In this document: piece after piece, positions 55,679 through 64,000 of the stretch
Layout of the letters: every line of letters starts with the position of its first letter
Numbering within the stretch: position 1 is the stretch's first letter
Source: Liquidambar formosana
Lineage: Eukaryota; Streptophyta; Magnoliopsida; Saxifragales; Altingiaceae
Assembly: GCA_039720395.1 (NCBI GenBank)
Contig: CM077831.1
Span: forward strand, 9,598,333 to 9,662,332
DNA: 64,000 nt
Reading direction: 5' to 3'
Notes under the pieces: generated by a model
Told to the model about the DNA's origin: nothing
The model's database searches: none
What the model saw: only the letters and a program-made list of their open reading frames with translations
Program-made: the position numbers and the translations under genes

Positions 55679-55741
55679 CCTTCCTTTCTTTCTTTCTTTC
55701 TTTCTTTCTTTTTTTTTTTTTTTCTTTTTTTTTTTTTTTTT
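55679..55741. repeat. (CTTT)n and poly-T microsatellite
   Basis: Runs of CTTT followed by long T tracts. Overlapping Phe/Ser/Leu-rich frames are artefacts. Confidence 0.9.
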
Positions 55742-56839
55742 CCTGCTATGTTCGGGCTCAAGGGGCTGAGGGGTTTGACTACTACTGTTGGGTATGGTGG
55801 TGGTTGACGGATTTTGGGTTGAGAGCTAGGGATTATGAGAATTTATGGGTGTCTGGTGCTGAGACAAGTGGGTTGCGGTGTAATTGGTGACTATGGCAAT
55901 GGTGGCTGGGTTCGACTAGATTTGAGAGAGAAATGGTTGTTGACTTGGGCTTGCTTAATGGTGGTTGGTGGTGTGCGAAAATGACGGTGGCTCGTGGTGG
56001 TTGGACCGCGAGAGGTTAGGCCTTCAATTGCTTTGTGTAACAATGATCTAATGATGGTGGGTTTTGGTTATGGGTTGTGTTTGGGTTTCTAAACATTAAG
56101 AAACGTCGAGTGTGCAAAACATGAGATCGAAATTTGCTCTGATATCAAATCTGATGCAGCACAAGCACACAAAGCACATAGAACACAGACAAAGGGAGAA
56201 GAGAAGAGAGAGAAGATAGGAAGAAGAAGAGAAGATGGGAGGAGGGAAGAGTTGGTTTATATATAAATGAATGAAGAAATAAGAAAAGAAGAGAAGAAGA
56301 AGAGAAGAGAAGAAGAATGAGAAAAATAGAGTGAACCATAGGGTTCCTTCTCTACTAGCATATTATTTATACTTCCTATATGCTACAATTACAAGAATAC
56401 CCTTCAACTAAGTAAAAGTAATAAAGCATGAATAAAACACATAAAATATAACCAATATTCAACAGGAAGAACCATAGGCTTCGCACCTAAGGTTTTGTTT
56501 GGAATCGAAACCAAAAAATAAAGAAAAACATCAAATTCAATTCATTATAAACTACCTTTTTAAAGAGTTATGGAGCCATTATATAGAACTCCATTTACAT
56601 CAAAAGTGGTAAACTTGGGCTTCAAGAAACTTCGGCCTCAAGTCTAGAAAATTTAAAAGCAACTATAGTAAAAAACTTAACCCCTAAATCTAAGAATTCA
56701 AATGTAACAATTTATTATTTTAAAATAAAATAAGTAGTATTGGTCTTCAAGTCAATAAGCTAAGATGGGCCACCCTATATCAAGTTTTTCCCAGTTATAT
56801 TAATTGGTGTACATTCTATTATTAATTTATTGTTTATTG

Positions 56840-56844
<5 letters not shown>

Positions 56845-56874
<30 letters not shown>
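56845..56874. repeat. (CT)n microsatellite
   Basis: About 15 uninterrupted CT units. Confidence 0.9.
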
Positions 56875-56877
<3 letters not shown>

Positions 56878-58714
56878 CTCTCCACATTTTTTATTTAAAA
56901 AAAAAAAAAAATTGGTTGAACTTGAAAGTGCAAAAAATTAATGGTTTGAAGTTTCCAATTGAATTCATAATCTATTATTTAATTCCACATACTAGAAAAA
57001 TGTCCTTTATAAACTTGAGAACAAAGAACCAATCACCTGAAAGTTTTATTTCTTTGAAAAACTTTAGTATTTCTCATAAGTTGAACCAATTTGGTCAAGA
57101 AGCCAACATTATGAATTCTTCAAGATAATGATAGCCATGCACGTTGACAGCCAGCTCTTCTCCCAGCTAATCACAACCAATTCTTTCATTATCATGATAC
57201 CAATAAGGCAATAATTTTAACATATCTGAAAATTAGATTAGAACTCCAAAAGGTGTAAAATTCTAACACAAACTGCACTTCATGCTGGCCCACCGCCCTA
57301 AGTTCAATATAAGATCCTACTCTAGTTTGCAATATGTTGGCTACCCAAATAAAAACTACTTCCTACCCTTATCACACATAGCCTAAAAGTCATATCAGTT
57401 CTTTAGGTTGCAATACATAGTCGTTCGATAGCAATACCGTAGTTATTATTTTCATCACAAGGTTATTTTTTTTATCACAAGGTGTTATCAGAAGCAATAC
57501 CAAGTACGTGGAACAAATAAAATTTTTTCTTATTCTTTTTATTGTTTTTATGTTTGGGATTGTTCATATATATATATATATAGATATAAATTTGTTATAT
57601 TAATATAATTTGGTCTAATTTAATATGTTACCAACTACGTATGTTGTAGATGGGATGAAATAGAACATAAAATATATAATCAATTGAAGACATTAATAGA
57701 GCACATAAGTATATAAAAGGTGATCCATGTTTGTCACATTACTTTATTTAGATAAACATGACTTATGTTATGAGGCCTTTAGTATCTCCCTATTACTTAT
57801 TAAATACTTCCAAATATTTATTTATTTAATTTTACCAATAATAATATTCGATCCTTTGGCCTCATAAGGTGTAAGTTTCATGAACCACTGGTTCATATCT
57901 TGGGATTAGATTTTTTTTTTTTAATTTAAAATAATTAGATTAGAAAAATCAAAGAGGGGCTGAAAAATAGGAATATTGCAAATTAGTAGTTAAAAATGTT
58001 TACGTACACGTGTGTTTATAAGCCTATAACTGTCATGCCCCGAATTTTGAAGCATGAATAAAATAAAAACATGTCAAAATGTATGAGCTCCATAAAACAA
58101 ATATTTTTTACATACATGAAAACTTTGAAATAAATTGGTTGTGGAAATTTGAAATGTGGAAGCTTTGGAATCTGCAAAAGCTGTGGCTAATCCATAAATA
58201 ATCAAAAATATATTCATAAAATATTAAAATACAAATTACATCCATTACAACAGGTAATCAAATCCTTGCTCTTCCTCCTACTGTACAACCTTGTTGGAAA
58301 TAACCTAAAAAATATTATGGTTAGCTACACCTGCCCAATAGGAAAGATAATTCTTATATAACAAATGAAGCTTCAAATATTATACACAATAGTATATATA
58401 TCTAATCCACAAAATAGTACATAAAACATAGAAACAAATCCTCAATTATACATCTCAAATAGCATCCTATGTCCAATAAAATTCATCCCCCAAGTAATAT
58501 CAACTATCACAATCCATGACATCCAATAATATCATCATTATATTGATCAATCATCCTACATAAAATATAGCTTAATAAGAAAAATAACCATCATTCATTA
58601 GCACAAGAATTATTTCTCCTGCCTTATATTTCCAAATTACAACACAAAGAAAGATAATGGATTCTACAATCCTCATTTTCTTATATCTTTCTTCTTCTCC
58701 CTATCTCTTTCTTC
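56875..58714. other. AT-rich intergenic sequence
   Basis: No supported gene. A possible LTR edge reading TGTCATGCCCCGAATTTTG occurs at 58033 in plus sense, but neither its other end nor a TSD could be found. Confidence 0.4.
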
Positions 58715-58724
58715 TTCTTCTTTC

Positions 58725-58772
<48 letters not shown>
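58715..58772. repeat. T-rich microsatellite
   Basis: (TTTC)n followed by an uninterrupted T run and a short (CT)n. Confidence 0.9.
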
Positions 58773-58792
58773 CTCTCTCTCTATAAATAGTT

Positions 58793-59439
58793 CAAATTAT
58801 ACAAGGACATGTTGGATTGAAGTCTTGAGATCACTTCGGTACCTCACCACCATTTGTGCTTCGCTTTCAATCAAATCAACCCTTGCTACTAGTAGCTAGA
58901 AAGCCTCGGTAGTTGTTCCATTTTTTAATATTGCCTTATCCACATCATTGGTGGTTCATTTGTAGTTGTTCCCACCAAGAAGAAGCACTTCCTTGTAAGA
59001 AAATAGAAACTAACTTTACTTTCCTTTCATCTGACTTGTCATAATAGTCAAAAATTCTTTCAATAGTATTGAGCCAATCAATAAATTCTTCTGGATTAGG
59101 GCTTCCTCTAAACTCTAAAATGTCAATTTTGAGATTATACTCCAACTTAGAGTCTTTCTTTGCCATAAATGGCCCTCTTCTTTGGTGAACCCCAAAGGGA
59201 TTCTCAAAAGAAGTATTGGTGTCTTCAAACTCATAATTGGCCTCACTAGGAGATTGAAGTCGATGGACCAACTCCATCAAGACCTCAACTTGCCTTCTCA
59301 ATTCTCCAATCTCATCTCCTTGTTGCTGGTTTTGTGGTGGATCATCATGTTGACCCACTTGTTGATTCTCAGCCCCAAAGTCCATATTCAAAATGTTTCC
59401 TTTGCCCCTACCATCTCTTCCACGACCATTTTGTGCCAC
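58793..59439 (-). pseudogene. gag: Ty3-type gag, truncated
   Basis: From ATG 59439 the minus strand encodes 164 codons: a Gly/Arg-rich start, a coiled stretch GELRRQVEVLMELVHRLQ, then the retrotransposon gag core LEFRGSPNPEEFIDWLNTIE and SASSWWEQL. It stops at 58945. A continuation in other frames (ARVDLIESEAQMVVRY) is visible to about 58793, where a T-rich microsatellite follows. No zinc knuckle or pol remains. It may belong to the leader and PBS further right (62074-62085), with a hAT-like element between. Confidence 0.75.
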
Positions 59440-60021
59440 AACAGCAATAAATGCTATGACAAAATTTGAAATGAAGTAATTACAACCACCAAACTGACTA
59501 GGAAGTCATGATCATTATAAAAAAACTCAAGCTCTGGTTTGAATCCAACCAAAATTGGATAAACTTCATCCAACAGCAGCTACGAAAGTGAAATGAAGAT
59601 CCAGACTTCAGTCAAAAAAAAAAAAAAAAAATACCAGAAGAATCAACCATCTACGATCCATCTTCGACTGGAGATAACAATTCAGATCTCTTCACAAGCC
59701 CTTCAAAAGAGAATACTGTTACCAACAGAGGAAGTGGAGACACCAAATCTGCAACAATATCTCTCCTAAGCAAGGATCAATGGGTATAGCGGATAAATCC
59801 ACCTACATGCAGCAGCGATATCTGCTTCAACCTCTGCTAGTGGAGTCGAACAAAGCAGCAAAGTCGAAGGTCTGTTGTACTTCGATTGCTCTTCGACCAA
59901 GAATTCAAACCTTTTAATGGCTTGAATCTAGCCCTAAAAGGCTTCGATCAACTGATAAGGGTTGTGACTTTGCCAGAACCTCCAAACTTTATGATCGCAA
60001 CAGGAATAAACCTCGATTGGG
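59440..60021 (-). other. Leader upstream of the Ty3-type gag
   Basis: Non-coding. Its sequence resumes at 61918 after the hAT-like insertion, and together with that part it connects gag to the PBS at 62074-62085. A poly-A run lies at 59614-59631. Confidence 0.45.
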
Positions 60022-60029
60022 GCTATGGC

Positions 60030-61909
60030 CAAGGACTTAAATACCGTAGATATCATGATATATCGTCGATATATTGCCGTATCAACAGGTAACGATACGA
60101 TATATTGTTGCGATTTCATTTTCACATCTTATCATTCGATACTTCGTCGTTTCGACGATATTTCATCAAATATCACTAATATAGCAATATGTTGAGAATG
60201 TCGCCATTTTTTCACCATTTATTGAAGATATTATGACAAAATGTCGACGATATTCCTCGATATATGGAGGAATATCGGTACAGCTTTCAAAAGGAAGAAA
60301 AATTAGAAGAGGAGAAGGGGCTAGTTCCCGTCATTCTTGTCGTTGTTGAAGGAGGAGGAGGAGGAGGTGAAGATTACCCACCATCCTCACCACCTCTTGC
60401 TGGTTGCTATTACTGTTATCGTGCTGGCTACCATCATCCTTGCCGTTGTCTTCCATGGAAGCCTCTTATGGGTTCTGTTATTTCCTTCTTATCACTTCCG
60501 GTTTTGGAGCTCTTTTTTTATTCTTTTCTTCCCCTCTTTTTTCTTTTATTTCGAAAGTCTAAGTATAAAGCATGTCGTGACTAATAAAAGGGATAAAGCG
60601 ATAAGATCTTGAATGACTCATCACTTTCATAACACCTATTAGAAAACAATCCTCCTTTTATTAAAAAGCTTTTTTTTTTTTTTATACATATTTTTACAAT
60701 TATAACCCTGTGTGGGTAAATTTCTATCAGACGAGCTCCCCGCAGAAAAACACCAGGACTGAAGAATAGCCCACACGATATAGCCTTCGAGCCAAGAGAA
60801 CGAGCTGAGGTCTTTCCTTCGCGGCATGGGCTCTTGGCCCTAGTACTGAGCCTCAGTCCTAGGGGTCTGGCCTAAAGAGTCAGCTTGGTCCATCTACTTA
60901 CCAATTTGTAAATGTGCATCATCACTCAAAACCCGACGTCAACTTAGTTCATGACACCTGGCAATCTCAATCATGCCAAAGTTCTGTCTTATCATCATTG
61001 ACTACTAACAGCAGTCTGGCAGTTACGCTTAACCCCTTGTTAGCCACTCAGTCCACAAACCATAGTCTGACGGTTATTGGGTCAACCCCATTTAGGCTTA
61101 ACTTAACCCCAGAGGTTATCATAGTTGACTCAAGTCAATCCGTATAGGTGGGTATAAAAAGAACATTACGTAGCCGAGTGAGGTAGGATGAACAGTACCC
61201 TAATTTGACTATCGTCTTCTACCTTTCCTCCTCTTCTAAGAGCAATACAGTCACTGACTTAAGCATGGGAGACAAGGCCGAACCCACTTCAGCCTCTCTC
61301 TAATCTCGTTCTTTGAGTGTTGTGTTTGCAGATCAAACGGTGGAATTAGCTCCAATCCTTCATAATTCACGGTCCAGTTTTTGACCCGTACAAACCCTAT
61401 AATTTTTTTCAACTTTATATTTTTACTTTTAACTTCATAACATTTATTGAAGAACCCTACTCATTTTTTATATTTCTTTCTATGAAGGTTTTTTTTTTTA
61501 ATTTTAATGTTTACTATTTCACATATTTTAAAATATAATTTCAAGTCAATGGCCTTTAATTTGGTGGAACTTTATATTTAAATGTTACAAATATATATTT
61601 TAACATTATGTAACATTTAAATGTTAAATTTGCATAAGTTTGTAATATTTAATTGCTGCGTATTTTTTGCACCTTACACACCACTTACCTATCTTGAATG
61701 GATTTAATTTGCAATCTTTTTTATTATAGTATATTAGGGTCAAAAACATTGTCTCTTAGAGTTTCAATGAAAATTTCTAAGTTCAACTAACAATATCCAT
61801 CATATCTCTAAATTGATATCGATATTTTCGATATATCCATCAATATATTTGATATATCTATATTTTTGGACCCTCGACATATCTATCGATATCGATATAT
61901 TATTCCTTG
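60030..61909. mobile_element. hAT-like non-autonomous element with internal solo LTR
   Basis: It begins CAAGGACTTAAATACCG and ends ATTATTCCTTG, with an 8-bp duplication GCTATGGC on both sides (60022-60029 and 61910-61917). Inverted similarity at the termini is short (CAAGGA). Both ends are packed with CGATATATCG-type words. Without the inner LTR (60709-61392) it is about 1.19 kb. No transposase frame was found. Confidence 0.65.
60709..61392 (+). mobile_element. Short solo LTR (684 bp) inside the hAT-like element
   Basis: It begins TGTGTGGGTAAA and ends GACCCGTACA, with perfect TSD AACCC (60704-60708 and 61393-61397). A TATA box GGGTATAAAAAG lies near 61150, giving a plus sense. No PBS or coding sequence. 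The ORF at 60914-61147 ends at this promoter and is not considered a gene. Confidence 0.75.
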
Positions 61910-61917
61910 GCTATGGC

Positions 61918-62073
61918 TTTAATTGCTTTAATACAGTGCATCAAACAGTCTTAGACGAAAACCCTAAGCAAATTCAATCAAAACTAGAGCAAGAGAACAC
62001 CTTGTCGGCATGGAAGGAAGCTTCAACGAAGAAATTCGAACACAAATCACAACATAGGGAGGCTCAATTCAGT
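61918..62073 (-). other. Leader segment next to the PBS
   Basis: Non-coding continuation of 59440-60021 across the hAT-like element. Confidence 0.45.
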
Positions 62074-62085
62074 GCTCTGATACCA
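62074..62085 (-). other. Primer-binding site (tRNA-iMet type)
   Basis: TGGTATCAGAGC on the minus strand, two bases from the LTR edge at 62088. Confidence 0.75.
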
Positions 62086-62087
62086 AA

Positions 62088-62534
62088 TGGTGACCTCCAG
62101 CAAACAAGCAAGGGAAATGCAAGAAAGTTCGCAAGAAAGAGAGGAAACTGAGAAAAAATTGAAGAAAATCTGTAGAATCTTATTAGAGAGAAATTGAGCC
62201 TAAGCTCGTACAGGTTCTGTTTGTAATTGGATACCTCAAAAAACTGCTCTTTAAATAGAATAACCCCTATTTATAAGCATAAAGCTTGTAAAATGACCTT
62301 ATTACCCCTTTGACAGTCTAATTGAGCACATCATCAAGGGATAAAACTATGCCCCAACGAGACATCCACATGAAGCTGTAAAAAGATTGAAACCCATCTA
62401 AGTGTAACTCTGCAAAATGAATAATTCTCACTAACTCAAAGAAAGCAAGATTACAAGATATACATACAAAGCTAAACCTCAAAAAGTAAAAAGAGTATAC
62501 TACGCTTATATCAAAAAGTAATTCAATATACACA
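62088..62534 (-). mobile_element. Copia-like LTR (447 bp)
   Basis: The plus strand reads TGGTGACC to ATATACACA; on the sense strand it starts TGTGTATATT and ends GGTCACCA. TATA (CTTATAAATAGG) lies near 62266-62277 on the minus strand. It has a PPT on its upstream side (62535-62551) and a PBS on its downstream side, so it sits between the end of one element and the start of another. Confidence 0.6.
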
Positions 62535-62551
62535 CCCCCTCTCCCCTCTCA
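62535..62551 (-). other. Polypurine tract
   Basis: TGAGAGGGGAGAGGGGG on the minus strand, directly before the LTR start. Confidence 0.6.
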
Positions 62552-62579
62552 AACTCATGATGTGCTCCCAGAGAAAATC

Positions 62580-62885
62580 AAAAGTTTTTCAAGAAAGAAA
62601 TGAAAGTGAGTAGAAGTATAACTCTTGGTGAAGCAATCTGCATGTTGGAAGAAGAAGAGACAAAGGGTAGTTGAATCGTGCCCAACTGAAGATGGTGACG
62701 AAAAAAGTGACGATTAATCTCAATATGCTTGTGCACTAATGAAAGAGAGAATTATCAACCTCGGCAATAACCTAAACTATAGTACAATATTCAGCCTCAA
62801 CTGTAGAGTGAGCAACTACAGACTATTTTTTGCTTTTCCAAGTAATCAGAGAATCATCAAGGAAAACACAATTAATAGTTTAGAT
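62580..62885 (-). pseudogene. pol: Copia RNase H fragment
   Basis: Not an open frame, but clear on the minus strand in two frames: LDDSLITWKSKK, then AHSTVEAEYC (62784-62810), then after a frameshift HKHIEINRHFFR (62704-62735) and TIQLPFVSSS. These are the conserved C-terminal RNase H blocks of Copia pol. It is followed by the PPT and LTR, as expected for the 3' end of an element. The rest of that element is not visible to the right. Confidence 0.75.
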
Positions 62886-62989
62886 TTGCAAATTATTTCC
62901 ATCACTAGCTTAATCACATCGGCCATCATTTTAAAAACAGGGTCCATGCGTTGTAACGGTAAGTCGGTAACAACAAAGGTCTAACAGAC

Positions 62990-64000
62990 ACGGGTATAAA
63001 AGCGATGTGTAACAATAATCAATTACCTCAATCATGAATTTTTTTATGCTTGCACAGGTCTAAAACTTGGTGATACCCAAGTTTCCACTCCAAAATCCTA
63101 TATATTAATGTTTTTAAGTGTTTTAATGAATTTTATTCAACCTAAGAATCTTTTTTAAGTTTGGTTAAAGCTGTAAAGCATTTTATAAGTTTTGTTAAGT
63201 CATCTTTGCTTATAAATACTATTTTTTGCTAGCTTCTATATAATAAAAATGATTATAACAAGTTAACAACAATTAGAGTTGAACTTTTTAACTTAAACCT
63301 TAACATTTAATTGTTCCTACTTCATAAATGAACGTAAGACTTAATAAATTGTTAATACTCATTAGTCACTACCAAAACAAATTTATGCTTTCTAAGTTAC
63401 AGTAATTTACTAATAGTATTCATTAATTATTATATAAACAAAGTTTGAAAATTAACAAATTTTAACTGCTAAAATTGAAGTTATGTACATAATATGTGAG
63501 GGTAATTTTTACTAGCATCAATTTTTTATTGACTACGCATTATAGAAACAATTTTTTTATTTTTAAAAAAAAAACAAAAAACAAAAAACAAAACAAAGTA
63601 AAAACAAATTAACAATGCTAATAAGAATAAAAATAATTTAAATAAAACATTCTTTCCTAATATTAGAAATGAATATTTGTTCTAATCAAGAAAAATTTCA
63701 CCTGATATTAATGTTAGATAATGATATAGTAATTAGTACTTACAATTCATTATATCTATATATAATATATATATATATATATTGAAAATAAAATGAAAAT
63801 GAAAATTAAATTAAATAAAAACTGAAAATTACAAGAATGAATATTTATTCTAATATTGTAAAATTTGGCCTAATATTAATGTTAGATAACGATATATTAA
63901 ATAGTATTTACTATATATTATATAACAAATAAAAATCATAATAAAGGATCAAAAAAAAAAAATTTTTTTAAATTCTATACATATAGGTGTATAGGTGCAT
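62990..64000. other. AT-rich intergenic sequence
   Basis: Very AT-rich with A-runs near 63565 and 63950 and a (TA)n run near 63760-63780. I see no gene or element end in it. Confidence 0.5.

Larger units (their letters stand above)
53490..56766 (-). mobile_element. Decayed LTR retrotransposon candidate
   Basis: Direct repeats at 53490-53876 and 56155-56766 share 'TGCAGCACAAGCACACAAAG' and a long GA-rich stretch. A PBS-like TTTGATATCAGAGC (56136-56149, minus) adjoins the right copy. The right copy has about 215 bp (around 56250-56465) that the left one lacks. A second PBS-like TTGGTATCAGATTA lies at 54839-54852. No TSD was found, so boundaries are tentative. Confidence 0.5.

Noticed and set aside
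55619..55890. Phe-rich hydrophobic ORFs
   Set aside because: They run through a T-rich microsatellite; hydrophobicity is due to TTT/TTC codons.
58033..58640. LTR starting TGTCATGCCCCG
   Set aside because: Only one edge could be seen; no matching end and no TSD.
60264..60612. Two overlapping plus-strand ORFs of 91-106 codons
   Set aside because: They lie inside the hAT-like element across GGAGGA and T-rich runs, with no domain and different frames of equal length.

Overview
This is a plant nuclear window, almost certainly a dicot or other non-grass angiosperm, made up almost entirely of transposable elements. I see Ty3 elements of the Tat/Ogre type (long LTRs, a G-patch-like segment, YVDD reverse transcriptase), a Sirevirus-like Copia element with an extra 3' ORF, hAT-type DNA transposons and a MITE. 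No rRNA, tRNA or complete cellular gene was recognised. One possible 3'-terminal exon of a cellular gene lies at 51413-51650. Family assignments come from motifs read by eye. Insertion boundaries come from TG...CA ends and matching target-site duplications (TSDs).

Layout. 1-3890 is the gag, leader, primer-binding site (PBS) and truncated LTR of one Tat-type element, on the minus strand. 3954-40731 is a second, heavily broken Tat-type element (called T0), also minus: partial 3' LTR, RT, G-patch-like segment, protease, gag, leader, PBS and 5' LTR. T0 is split by two insertions. LTR A (7069-8722, TSD ACTCG) is simple. LTR B (8964-34874, TSD CCCAT) is only about 1.7 kb of its own sequence but spans 26 kb, because it has itself been hit four times: by LTR C (TSD ATTAC), LTR D (TSD GATGG), a 5.3-kb Ogre-like LTR (TSD GAGGG) and LTR H (TSD CCAAT). 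LTR H carries a complete Copia element (19777-32810, TSD GGCTT), which carries a solo Tat LTR called E (25307-28119, TSD GAGTA/GAGTG). The order of at least five nested events can therefore be read directly.

40732-46464 holds more Tat/Ogre LTR pieces, one of them (F) with a hAT element inside. 46499-50614 is a small non-autonomous LTR element with a broken gag-like frame (TSD GAACT). 50615-64000 is AT-rich and less dense: a candidate gene exon, a MITE, a decayed LTR element, a Ty3-type gag fragment, a hAT-like element containing a solo LTR, and a Copia LTR with an RNase H remnant.

The most interesting signal is in the LTR promoters. In at least four LTR families, short dyad-symmetric motifs sit roughly 50-330 bp upstream of the TATA box. 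In LTR H and in the Copia LTR they form arrays with a centre-to-centre pitch close to 21 bp (two helical turns). In the A-D family the two arms of the dyad have changed in step between copies. In the Tat LTRs the palindromic core differs completely between related copies although its position is kept. This looks like operator-type architecture for dimeric DNA-binding proteins.
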